From positions 682,001-746,000 of the forward strand of contig JBBBDQ010001028.1 of the NCBI GenBank assembly GCA_037127315.1: a DNA stretch of 64,000 nt, read 5' to 3'. The translations under genes and the position numbers were made by a program. Origin of the DNA: Ascarosepion bandense (taxonomy: Eukaryota; Mollusca; Cephalopoda; Sepiida; Sepiidae). The stretch's first letter is position 1. The number at the start of each line of letters is the position of its first letter. Under the pieces are notes generated by a model. It saw only the letters and a program-made list of their open reading frames with translations. It ran no database searches and was not told the DNA's origin. This document shows, piece after piece, positions 45,223-55,875 of this stretch.

Positions 45223-46137
45223 TAAGGACATTATAGTCTTAAAAAGAATTTCGATGAATAATCAGTTTTTACAAGAATTGTAATTTTTTAAAATGATAAT
45301 AATTTATAGAATTTCAAATTAAAAAAGAAATTCTACAACGCCTTGTTACGGTTTTTATTAATGAAATGAAAACTATAATTACTAATCGAAAATATAAAAA
45401 TTTACTATAAGTCATCAAGCCAATAAATTTTAAAATAATTTTTAATTTTTTGGTGCATAGAAAAATTTTTAAGTATGGTATACATACCATACTATGTTAT
45501 ATTGAAAGGTCATATGTTTCACGGTTCTTCCCCTTACAGGAAAGAAAATGGACAATTATATCAACTTTGGTCAACCATATTTAGCAGTCATTTGACATCT
45601 GGATATCATTCATCATTCAGTCCTTGTTCAGTTGGCACCTCGGTGATTAAGAAATACTTTTATTCTAAATTTTATGCTATAAACAAGTAATACTTGTGTA
45701 ACTCAGATTAATTTAACTTTAAATTTGCTAATTTTCCAAAAATAACGTGTCACAGATGTATATTTTAGTTTTGCAAGATTTTCAAAGTCGAGAATTAACT
45801 TTTGTTTACAAATGTGTCGATCGCTCAAAAATGGCCGAAAATTGATTTTTTTTAAAAATATAAACATTTTAGATTCCAATGAATGACATTTATGTACGAT
45901 ATACACCAGAGTATTTTGATGACTGGAAATAGTAAATTTAATCATTTAGCTTTCAATTAAAGCTAAAATAAAAGTTGCAAGGAAACATTTTTATTTATAA
46001 AAATTCAATTCAAAAGTTATCGTAAATGAGTGGCGATACCTATTTTACAGTCAGTATACTTTTAAAGAGAAAAGTTATGAACTGTCACCGCGCATGTGTC
46101 AGATATTTCTTATTACAATTATTGATACCGTTGTTTC

Positions 46138-46138
<1 letters not shown>
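45223..46138. other. Unassigned AT-rich sequence
   Basis: No recognised coding or repeat feature. Open frames of 71-80 codons lack any motif. Confidence 0.5.
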
Positions 46139-46201
<63 letters not shown>

Positions 46202-46252
46202 TTGCGTTATGTGCGTGTGTGTGTGTGTGTGTGATTGCGTTATGTGCGTGTT
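46139..46252. repeat. (TG)n microsatellite, duplicated with its flank
   Basis: A TG run of about 60 bp is followed by ATTGCGTTATGTGCG, a second TG run and the same ATTGCGTTATGTGCG again. Confidence 0.9.
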
Positions 46253-46266
46253 TGAATAAAGAACTA

Positions 46267-46332
46267 TCAAATGTTAATCTCGCAACAATCAAATGTTAAT
46301 CTCGCAACAATCAAATGTTAATCTAGCAACAG
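46267..46332. repeat. Minisatellite, three copies of a roughly 24-bp unit
   Basis: Unit CAAATGTTAATCTCGCAACAAT, about three copies, the last with one substitution (CTAGC). Confidence 0.85.
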
Positions 46333-46387
46333 TCAATTTTTATTATATTTGAGAACTTCTGAATTGATATTTAACTTAGAGAGATAA

Positions 46388-46439
<52 letters not shown>
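46388..46439. repeat. (GATA)n(GA)n microsatellite
   Basis: Short GATA units run into a GA tract. Confidence 0.95.
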
Positions 46440-46618
46440 TCTAAATACCTGCGCATCCAAGTAAACAGGCTATGTCAGTATTGCCTGCGTCCTTTTGTAA
46501 GCATTTTAAACAAAGAACAATGGTTTACAAATAAATTTAAGCAACCATAAAATAGGCGTTCTAGCGTAATTTTTGGTTGTTAATTTCAGATATGAAATCT
46601 GTTTTCAATTACATCTTG

Positions 46619-46620
46619 TT

Positions 46621-46690
<70 letters not shown>
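46619..46690. repeat. (TA)n(TG)n compound microsatellite
   Basis: About 22 bp of TA followed by about 50 bp of TG. Confidence 0.95.
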
Positions 46691-46693
<3 letters not shown>

Positions 46694-47029
46694 CCTCATT
46701 TTCTTTATTCCCTCCTGAACCTCACAACAGTGAGTGAGGAGTATACAGAGAAACCAAATGTGATATTGTTATGTCGCCAAGTATAAATGAATAACTCAAC
46801 AACAGAATCAGAATATAAGTTGTATTCCGCGGAAAGACGGTTAGTATGTACAGAAGTGATTAGTAATATTTACAATAGAAAGATACAAGAGTCCAATCCG
46901 TCGTAAGACGTGTGTATACGTGATTTCTTCCGGTACGCCACCGGAAGTGTGATTAACTCTTCACTGACTCGCACTGACTCTTCAGTAACTCATTAGAGAC
47001 TCTCAAGTGACTCTCTACGACTCATTATT

Positions 47030-47722
47030 TAGTTGTCCCTCCCAGTAAGGGCAACATATGACACATGGTCAGTTTATATCTGGGATTTCCGGGCTATATG
47101 GCCCGGCCAAAAAATATCTGTCTATTTTTGCCCAGTCGTGCTTCTACCCTTCAGCGGAACTACGACTGGGTTATTGCTCTCTGCTCGGAAGCAGAGAGCG
47201 CCCTCTACCCGAAGACAGAGGGCTGACAGTGTCGTAGAGTCGTCAGTCTAGTGATTCTCTACGACTGTATTTACTAGCCTTCCCACGCAAGGCTGGATGT
47301 GACACATGGTCATTTTATTGTGGGTATTCCCGGCCATATAGCCGGGCCAAAAAATATCTGTCTATTTTTCCCCAGTCGTGGTTCTACCCTTCGGCGGAAC
47401 CACGACTGGGTTATTGCTCTCTGCTCGGAAGCAGAGAGCTGACAGTGTCGTAGAGTCGTCAGTCTAGTGACTCTGGACGACTGTATTTACTAGCCTTCCC
47501 ACGTAGGCTGGATGTGACACATGGTCATTTTATAGTGGGTATTCCCAGCCATATAGCCGGGCCAAAAAATATCTGTCTATTTTTGTCCAGTCGTGGTTTT
47601 ACCCTTCGGCGGAAACACGACTGGGTTACTGCTCTCTGCTCGGAAGCAGAGAGCGCCCCCCCGCCCGAAGGCAGAGAGCTGACAGTGTCGTAGAGTCGTC
47701 AGTCTAGTGACTCTGGACGACT
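47030..47722. repeat. Three tandem hairpin units
   Basis: GACACATGGTC recurs at 47060, 47301 and 47516. Each unit contains, in order: a short CCGG-type stem around TATATG or CATATA (47089, 47329, 47544); a long stem built on CCCAGTCGTGGTTC with its complement (perfect 14 bp at 47371-47410, imperfect at 47131 and 47586); and a perfect 9-bp stem GCTCTCTGC/GCAGAGAGC around TCGGAA (47176, 47416, 47631). Units 1 and 3 have an extra CCCGAAG-type segment that unit 2 lacks. Confidence 0.9.
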
Positions 47723-47740
47723 CCCCTGTAGAGAATCCAC

Positions 47741-47760
47741 CATTGCTATATATAGCAATG
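47741..47760. repeat. Perfect 20-bp palindrome at the end of the hairpin element
   Basis: CATTGCTATATATAGCAATG, fully self-complementary and extendable by one C/G pair on each side. Confidence 0.95.
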
Positions 47761-47807
47761 GGAACAGTCCATTTGTAGTCAAATAGGAGCGGCGCCCTAA
47801 CAGATAT

Positions 47808-49923
47808 GTGATAAAAAAAATAGACGAGATAGAACAAAGCTCTTCAGAAATATGAATTTACCACATGAAAATTAGTAAAAAAGAAAAGAAAATCTGTCCA
47901 CATGCTTGCCTCAGAGAATGTTTTATTTCATTATAAACCAGTGCAATTTTTGTACCTGTTTCAATTATGGCATTTGTTGAAACTATAACTTGCCATAATG
48001 AACACCGATTAAGGGCTACTGATTAACAAGCAAATATCAATGCGTGTTCCAGGTAGAGAATGTTTAGAAACATATTATCTCTTAAATAAAAACGTATTCA
48101 TGAAATTTTTCTACTTGATCCACTGTTATGGAGGCAGATGTTGTACATCATTCACATCTGTTAACGCCATCTGTACTGCTCTGGTTACCAGATGCAGTAC
48201 AGATTAGCTTTACATGGGGCAGAAAACATCAACTGTGGAACAGTAACGATGTGTTACGTGGTCAGCTGAATCACACATTCATGTTTCTCTGTGGAGAAGA
48301 CTACTTGTTGAGACTATGGATTCATTCTGTCAGTAGGCTCTCTAATGGCGTGTGTGTGTGTGTTCCGTTGCAAAGAATTTTAATAAAAAGATACACAGAA
48401 TTCTTGTTGCAAAGCATCTGTATTCCTTTATTTTCAGCATATTTCTTGGTGATGACGGCATCATTCCTAACCGTACGACAGTAACACGAAACTGGTCGAT
48501 TTGCATAGACTATTGTCTCCCACCTCCCGTTCCCAGACTTAAATCCTCATTGTGCATACTGCACACCTTTCTAAATTCATTGTAGTTAACAAAAGTTAAT
48601 TCAGATTTGAATATCCTTAAGAACATGCCTAGATAGATATACCCATGCAATGAAACCAGTATTACTTAGACGCTATGACGCGTAATTGTGGTTATTCTGG
48701 TGAAGCGGGGAGCTTCATATTAAATTGATTTGTATTATTTACCTTTTTTATTGTACTAAAATAATGAAGATTTATTTTGCTTTGCTTTGGGAGATCAATG
48801 AACAATGAATTTGCTTTCATTTATTCAATTTTTGTTTTTGTCACACTATAACCATTTTGTCAATACACCTCTTCATTATATGTCACAACTAGTTGATAAA
48901 AGATGGTGTACGAAATGTTTATATCAGACAAATACTAAAATTACTGAAGTTTATTTGGATTTTTAAACACATTTTGAATTCATGAAATTCTCTTATCCAT
49001 TTATTGAAATATTCAGTTATTGTAATGACAAAAGAAAGATTAACAACAATTATTCTCTCGTATTTGTAGTTTTGTTAAATTAAAGATTCTATAGCTCGAT
49101 CAAAGGAAATACATTCGTATTTCATTCTTTTTTTTATCATGCATAATTGTTTCGTGACTCCAACATTGTCTTTTCTTTTTTACATCCGTTAACAGTATCC
49201 AAACAAATGGCAACTTATACGCGGAAACAACGAACAACCTGCTGAAATATGAAAAAAAAAATAAAAAATACTTGGAAAAAAAAATAATAATAATCCGATC
49301 CACTGATTATATTTATCGAGGAGATATACAACTAATAGGGGACTTATTCAGATAATTCTTGTCCTTGAACCTGAATGAAGCGATACAATGTCTAATTCAA
49401 GATAATAAAAGAAAAGGAATGTATTGAGCAAAAAAAGCTGGAGAAATAAATATTTTCTCAAGATTATTTTCAACTAAGGACAGAGTTTAAAAGGAGAGTG
49501 TTTTGAAAAGTAGCGTAATGAGCCGACTAGGGTACTTATAAAACAGCGGATAAATCACTATTAATCGCAATTCTATACATAAGTAATCAGGAAGAGATGT
49601 AGATCAGCAGAGTAATGTAGTGTAGGGAACTGGTTAATGTTTATTTTGTTCGGCCTTGTGTCTTTCTTAACCGAACTCACTACAGCATACATCATCTGTG
49701 TTGAATAAGATTCATCAGAAAGATTTTCATCAGAAGGTTGGTTGTTGGTATTGGAATGAGTAGAATTAGTGCAGAAGAGTAGAATAATAAAATATATATT
49801 TTGCATTTAAAATAGAAATTTATTATAAGCAGAAATAACAAGTGGTAATGTACAATTAGAAACATTAAAAAGTTAATAATAGAGTTCGTATTCACAATGA
49901 TAAAGTTGTTTGTAGCAGTAATT

Positions 49924-49924
<1 letters not shown>
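47808..49924. other. Unassigned sequence
   Basis: No supported gene. A 118-codon frame at 48128-48484 has no recognisable domain and contains an 11-bp stem (ATCTGTACTGC and its complement, 48169-48204), so I do not call it. Confidence 0.5.

Positions 49925-49958
<34 letters not shown>
49925..49958. repeat. (GA)n microsatellite
   Basis: A pure GA run of about 34 bp. Confidence 0.95.
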
Positions 49959-49961
<3 letters not shown>

Positions 49962-50049
49962 AATGTCCGGGTTACTTGGAGTCGAGAGTTACATCTTTGA
50001 TATGTGTCAGCAACCGCCTCCTCTGAACTGCCCGCGGTGATCGGTTAGA

Positions 50050-50252
50050 GTCAGTCAGTTAAGTGCTATACGTGATACACGCTTTGAGCGATCATGTCTC
50101 GAATGAGACATGACTGACTGGGCAGAAGATTATCTCGCAGTAGGTTGCCATTGCTTTCTGCGGTAGACTGCTTGCCTTCCAAGGCTATAGAACCCAATCT
50201 GTCCTGTTATTTAACCCATAACTGGAAGGAAGAGACAGATTAATACCTTAGA
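50050..50252 (-). repeat. tRNA-derived SINE, family 1, copy 4, 5'-truncated
   Basis: Antisense body with TCAGTCAGTTAAGTG, GATACACGCTTTGAGCGATC, ACTGACTGGGCAGAAGATTA and GGCTATAGAACCCAATCTGT. The tRNA-like head with A and B boxes is missing. The sequence stops at ACAGATTAATACCTT. Confidence 0.85.
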
Positions 50253-50399
50253 CCATCCTTAAATATTGAATAGTCACGTGGTGTGGCTCAGAAACGATTT
50301 TTTTGTATTTACGTATGAAAAAACCGTTTCTCTGACGTATTTTGAATTTTGCAGTTTGATGACCAATCAGGATCCAGAGTTCCGCAACAGGTCCATAAA

Positions 50400-50641
50400 A
50401 TGAATTTGATATTTATTTATTTTTGATTTACCTCCGAAACTTCTGCGTGGAGCCAGATGTGCAAAGACCAGTTTTGGTCATTTGCTTTTTAAATCTCTGA
50501 GGGCAAACATCCGGCCCCTCGCTTTGATCGGTATCACTACAATACATAACTTTCGCTCCAGAAAACAGGGTTGTTGTTGGTATCTGTTGTTTTTTCAAAT
50601 AGTAGTTTTGTTCTTCATTTTTTTTTTTCTTTGTTTTTTGT
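50400..50641 (-). repeat. CsRn1-like LTR fragment with end of internal region
   Basis: The minus strand reads CAACAGATACCA, then GGAGCGAAAGTTATG, then TGTAGTGATACCGATC with GGCCGGATGTTTGCCC and AAGCAAATGACCAAAA. This is the same order as 14489-14600 across the internal/3' LTR boundary, with LTR start at 50541. The copy is more diverged than the other LTRs and shows where the LTR begins. Confidence 0.75.
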
Positions 50642-51572
50642 GAGTTGAAATATATTTCCATAATTTTTATCAATTTTTTTAAAGCGTCTTTTAAGTAGGT
50701 ATTTTTAGTTTTTTCGTCTTTCAAAGGTCACATTTTTAAGTAACGTAAGGATACAGGAAAAATTGAAACATTTTTGTTTTTAGACGAAAATAAAGGTAGG
50801 GATTTTTTTTTTTTTTACAGTTTTAAATATTTGAAGTTTTCAAGCAGCTTGTTTCGTTGAAAGTGTTTGTATTTTCGATGTTGATTGTTTTTTTCTTTTT
50901 TTGAAATTCTGTTGTTAGGCTGATATTTTATCGGCGTCAAATCTGAAATTGGAATTATTCAAAATTTTTGGCACTCTTGAATTTTGATGAATTCAGGAAA
51001 GAAATGTGTATTTTTCAGTGAAAGGCGTGAAGTTAATAAGGTTAATTTCATATAAATTTAAACAATTGTATTCAATAAAAAAAAGGGTATTTTTGGTACT
51101 TATCTTTGGAGTTGTAAGTTTAAATTTTTCCAGTTGTCGTTAGAAGTCGATATTTTATCAACGTATAAGTCCCTACGTTCTTATAAAAATTTGGCTCTAC
51201 CGAACTTTATTTAAGCGCTCAAAAGAATATTTTGAGCAAGCCCTTCATTTTTACATTACGCACTTTTGTAAATAAATAATTCCTTTCGATTTCAATTTCA
51301 AACTATGATTACTTTTCTTATCGTATATACTTAAATAATTTTAAGGATTTTTATGGATTTACGCTGATGCGCGTATTAAAAGAAAAAACGACGAAAAATG
51401 CCTATGACAGCTAGCACTTGCTAATACGCACTGTAGTGAACAATTCATAACAGCCAAAAATTTGAAAATATTAACAGTAAATTGGAAAAATCACTTGAGG
51501 AGTGGACAGGACGACGACGAAACTTTGGATTCGGGATGCCGAAAGTAACATCAATCAGGTAAGAGACAACCT
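50642..51572. other. Unassigned AT-rich sequence
   Basis: No gene or clear repeat seen. Confidence 0.5.
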
Positions 51573-51578
51573 TTCACT

Positions 51579-51579
51579 C

Positions 51580-51623
<44 letters not shown>
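51579..51623. repeat. (TA)n microsatellite
   Basis: TA run abutting the family-2 SINE-like sequence. Confidence 0.95.
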
Positions 51624-51626
<3 letters not shown>

Positions 51627-51790
51627 ATCCGCAGACAGATCTGTTTCGCTGTATCACAGCTCATCAGTACGGTTAGACTCCGATTGCTTTTTAACCCAGG
51701 AATGAAACCCGACCGAATTGGCGTCAGTCGGCGTTTCTACCTCTGGGCTATGGGCGTTCGGTAGAAGAAAGCAGACTTTTTAGCAAGTAT
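51624..51790 (+). repeat. tRNA-like SINE, family 2, copy 2
   Basis: It shares with 26.72-26.84 kb CTGTTTCGC, AGCTCATCAGTACGGTTAGAC, an AAACCCGACCGA B-box-like region and TTGGCGTCAGTCGGCGTTTC, in the same order. The 26.7 kb copy has the better B box. Confidence 0.55.
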
Positions 51791-51829
51791 ATAATCATTA
51801 TACGCACCCAATAGCCAGAGTGCTCTAAT

Positions 51830-52042
51830 TCATTTTACTGAATGAGTGATATATTTGAGCAGCAATCTTTCATTTAGACATGTTTCGTTAAAAACGACCG
51901 ACAAGGAAGATTTTATAAATTTTTGATTTAATTTTTCCAGTATTCTTACATGTTTCCTTTTTGCTGGAGATAAGGAATGTAAAATTGTTTCATAATTTTC
52001 GATTTTCCAAGCACTTTTGGTCTCTTCACAGGTCATTTTCAA
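51830..52042 (-). pseudogene. N-terminal part of a Penelope-like protein
   Basis: A minus-strand open frame reads SLSPAKRKHVRILEKLNQKF, then SLSVVFNETCLNERLLLKYI. The F-x3-CL-x(3)LLPKY-type block is recalled from the N-terminal region of PLE polyproteins. It lies just downstream, in reading direction, of a PLE nuclease C-terminus, as in the head-to-tail tandem arrangement common for PLEs. Confidence 0.45.
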
Positions 52043-52169
52043 GGAAGTTATTTTTCCGGTGTTGTTATGTTCTTATGTTTGACTGTAATGTAATTTTTCC
52101 TTTTTTTTTTCTTTTTTTTTTTTTTTTGAGAACGAGAGTTTTTAAAAGCTGTCACGTGATGTGCGCGGC

Positions 52170-53900
52170 AGGCATCATGTGAGCGCCTGTTTCTTTTTTT
52201 TTTTTTTTAAACTTTTAAAACTCCATTTCCACTGTTAGTGCGCGGTTGATGGTAGAAGAAAATTGTTTGATATATAGTACTTCTCTTATAGTGAGATGCC
52301 TTTGATATTGTGATTTAAATAGTATTTTTGTATTTTCGACCAAAATTTTTCTTAAGCGTTCATGTAAGTTATGGGTTAATAAATGTTTTTTATTGCACTA
52401 TTATTACTGGATAGGTGGCATGTAAGGGAAGTGGTAGTATGGCCAATATAGGTAACTGTTTTATCATATGACAAGAAACACAATCTTGTACAGGGAATCT
52501 AACTTCATTGAACTTCATTTGTCATCGCTACTTGTTGTTATTATTAGAAATAACAAGGTGTGCTGTCTTCCATTTTCTATAAAATATTATAAATTTTACA
52601 TGCTTTTGAGGAATTACCGCAGAAATATGGTGTTTAATAATTTTTCCTATAGAAAATTCGTCCTTTTTATAATTAATGTGCATTTGACTGCAATAAAATA
52701 TTAATTTCTAATGCTAGTGTCATGAATTTTTTGTAAGAATAATTTTATTTGTTTATCAATGATGTAGTTGGGAAATTTATTGTTGACTAGTGTTTGTTTT
52801 ATGTGTTTTAGTTCGCTCAAAAATATTCTTTGGGGGGAAGAATTTTGATGTGCTCTAGTTAAGAAGTTCGTTATTTTTGCTATTTTATATCTTTAACTGT
52901 TATAATTAAGAAAATTCAAGAGTTCTTACTGGAGGGTTTTTATACAGATAAGTGATACATTCGTTGGTTTTTAACTCTAACGTCAAGAAACGGGATTTTG
53001 TTATTGTCCATGAGTTCATTAGTAAATTTCAGCGAAGAGTTATTTTCAAAATTTAATTTTAGTCCATATTTTTTATTAAAACAAAAATGTCGTTTATGTA
53101 CATTGTTTGTGTAAATCTTTGTTTTCGATATACGACATATAAAGATTCGAGAAAGTAGGACCCATACTGACACCGTTACTTTGTATATAGTTGTTACCAT
53201 TATGGTCCGAAAATAGAGTTTGCTTAGTGCACGCAGTAATTTCCGAAAAATTGCAAGTTGGATTTTTTGGAGGTGGGATAGATGGGGATGGGGGTCTGTA
53301 AACGCAGTTGCTAATTATATTCAAATATTTCGTCAATTCGGACGTTAGTAAAATGGTTGTCAACGTCCAGCGAAGTTAGAATGTTGCCTTTCGGATTGGT
53401 AGCTTCTATCTAATATATGTGGGAATTTGTTAGTTGAAGCGATGCTGTAATTTTTAGGTATGTATGGAGCAGTTAAGGTTTTAGATAGTATACCGGTGTA
53501 GATATTTGTGATATGATGGTTCTGAGATGAAAACTAGGTTTACCTTAAAAATAAATGTATCCCGGTTGGTAATCACCAACAATTTTCTTGATTTTTAAAA
53601 TACTAACGTCCGCGTTGTTAGCTGAGATTAATTTATTTGCGTACTTTTTTAAATGAATTTGTGGGATTTTTTCTTAATTTAGTGATTTTTGTTGTGTTAT
53701 CTAGGATAGATTGTAATTTTTGATTGTAATCTTGTCGGTTGAGAACTACATAGTTGTTGGTTTTGTCGGTACGTCTCTAATGATGATGTTGGCATTGTTT
53801 CGTAAATCTTTTGTGGCTAATTTTAGTTTATTATATTATTGTATTTGTTGTGTAGAGAATGTTTTTTAAACCTTTATAGGATACGAATCCTATATCATTC
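52170..53900 (-). pseudogene. Penelope-like element: reverse transcriptase and GIY-YIG part, broken
   Basis: The minus strand has LFSDHNGNNYIQSNGVSMGPTFSNLYMSYI in pieces (53094-53363), the region before and around the RT active site. GLKLNFENNSSLKFTNELMD and NNKIPFLDVRVKN follow (52940-53200). Further on, FPVQDCVSCHMIK (52.5 kb) and blocks recognisable as HNLHERLRK, FKSQYQRHLTIRE and FSSTINRALTVEMEF (52.4-52.2 kb) match the C-terminal nuclease region. The block carrying the active-site Asp pair is lost between frames. Stops and shifts throughout. Confidence 0.7.
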
Positions 53901-53999
53901 CAACAAACAACTGATACATAATAAGTAGAATTCCACACCCACAAAATCGGATCAGAATGACTGAAAAAAAATTAGAAAAAATTTTGGAAAAACCAGACC

Positions 54000-54690
54000 A
54001 GGGTAAATTTCAAAAGCCACTGTGAAAATTAAGATTCTGGATTTTCATTGGACAGGAAATAGCTAATTGAACTATGACTCCTGTCAAATTTTCTTAACAC
54101 CGAAAAAATGGGTTTGCGGTCGGAGCCGATCAGGTGACATGATCTAAGTACTTATCCACGTATCTCTCGACCGGCCAAAACAGTCCGATAGGAGCAGGGA
54201 TCTCATTAGGACACCGCCACAATGTAAGGGAGAAATTTCAAGACACTGAAACTGACATGTCTCGTCGACATACATTCGTTCTTTCCCTCCTTTCAATTTT
54301 CCTTTCTTTGTCTTCACTCACAGGCCGCCAACGAAACAACAGCAACAACAACAAGACATCTTCAACTGACTTCTAGAAACTAACGTCCGACAAGTACAAT
54401 TTTTCTTTGTTGATTTACCTTCCTTCTCACTTTCTCGCCGGCAATAAAAAAAGGAACACAGACTTTATTAGTACCCTGATTAATCTTTTCTGCATACACA
54501 CATTTTGCTATTCACAACTACAAGATATGACCACTTTACAACTATGAACTCTTGATTCCTTTAACTCGACACTACACTTTCTCTTTGAACATTTTAGATA
54601 GTAATTTTACATCTTACAAAGTTTATGTTATTCTGTTCTGTTAATAAACTTCTACTTATTTTACAAATGAAACACTTTTATTATTTCAAC
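54000..54690 (+). repeat. Dispersed repeat family A, copy 2
   Basis: It contains CCACTGTGAAAATTAAGATT near the start, ACATACATTCGTTC, the (CAA)n-rich segment AACAGCAACAACAACAAGAC, TTCAACTGACTTCTAGAAAC and GACAAGTACAATTTTTC. The last four also occur at 63.76-63.92 kb in the same order. It lies upstream of plus-strand PLE coding sequence. Confidence 0.6.
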
Positions 54691-54979
54691 CTTCTGATAT
54701 TTTAAATTGTAGGGGCATCGGTTGTGTTTGGCACAAGGCCAATTTGATGAACATCACCAAGGCACTACAATTTCAGCTTTTGGAAGATCATTCAGATTTG
54801 GGTTTTCTGTTATTAAATTTTCTGTTTTTAATTGTTGGATAGATTGGTTGTGTATTTCGATTCCACTTTTCTTTTGAATGGGGTCATAACGATGCTGCAT
54901 TCGGGCCGATGTTTAAATCTATTTGACCGTCAGTGAGTTTTTGGTCGGACAAGTTTATAAAGTTGCTATTACCATTAGG

Positions 54980-55020
<41 letters not shown>
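54980..55020. repeat. (TA)n microsatellite
   Basis: A pure TA run of about 40 bp. Confidence 0.95.
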
Positions 55021-55023
<3 letters not shown>

Positions 55024-55049
55024 AGAAATAGTAGTTGTTCCAACGAGAG

Positions 55050-55875
55050 AAATTGGTATAGAAGAAAAAAGTGCGAAAACTGACAGAAAAGATTTAACGT
55101 GCGAAATCATTAAAAAAAACATGAAAAAGAAGAAAACATTCTAGCATACGTCTAAATACACAACAAAAACAACCTAGAATTATTTACAAAGATCAAAAGA
55201 CATATAGAATTACTCAACAAAAATGATAAAGTAAAGGCAATAAAAATAATTAAAAGCAAACGCCAACCCAAAATTTTAAAAAGCATATTATCCTCATTAA
55301 AATTCGAGCAACACACAACTCAGGGGGTTACAAAATGGAGCAAAAAAGATGTGGGGTATACAACATAATAACAGAAAGAAAACACTTCCAGTTCAAAAAC
55401 ACATCTACATTCGAAATAAAAACAAATCTGAGCTATAATTCTAAAAACGTAATTTATGCTCTAAAATGCGATGAATGCACAAAAATATACGTGCTGGCGA
55501 CACAAGACCTGAATAAATAGTAGCCCTGCACAGAAGTAACATTAAACTAGCCAATAACAGGAAATTGTACGTTTCCCAACGCTTACACGAATGTAGTGGA
55601 GGTAAATTCAGAGTAATGCCTATCTACCAAAATGTAGATTATGGCACGCTCATGATGCAGAAATAAATATTTATAAAAAATACAAAACTTCTCTCAACAA
55701 AACAACATGAAAAACCTAACACACACGCAACCACAATAAATTCAAACGCGATAAAAACAAAAACAAAAACACTACATTCAAATACTATTCCAAATACAAC
55801 AAAAAGAACTAGATGACCCGTGGAGTAGAATTGAATCAAAATCTCTGAAAACAATTTTAAAGTATAAAGATGAAA
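55050..55875 (+). pseudogene. Penelope-like element, GIY-YIG nuclease part
   Basis: A plus-strand frame at 55335 reads GVYNIITERKHFQFKNTSTF, then NSKNVIYALKCDECTKIYVL. Here IYVLATQDLNK stands where the GIY-YIG family has YIGxTxxxLxxR, so the usual IG is VL. After a stop the reading continues HECSGGKFRVMPIYQ and INIYKKYKTSLNKT in shifted frames up to about 55710. It is a lineage separate from the 40-42 kb and 52-54 kb elements, with the IYALKCDECTKIY approach to the nuclease core. Confidence 0.7.

Larger units (their letters stand above)
46767..47802. mobile_element. Hairpin-rich element with TGTTA/TAACA ends and GATAT duplication
   Basis: A 1036-bp block begins TGTTATGTCGCC and ends GGCGCCCTAACA. 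The ends are 12-bp inverted repeats matching at 10 positions, flanked by GATAT at 46762-46766 and 47803-47807. It contains no supported gene. The middle holds three tandem units of about 215-241 bp (starting about 47030, 47268 and 47490), each rich in perfect stem-loops. TG...CA ends with a 5-bp duplication fit a solo LTR. The longer end repeat also fits a non-autonomous DNA transposon of a Ginger-like type. Confidence 0.65.

Noticed and set aside
47030..47722. CRISPR-like array
   Set aside because: The repeats are three long tandem units with internal stems, without short direct repeats alternating with unique spacers, in a eukaryotic setting.
48128..48484. 118-codon frame as a novel gene
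   Set aside because: No recognisable motif or homologous second copy, a microsatellite-like Cys-Val stretch, and no promoter or splice context. Chance is the better explanation.
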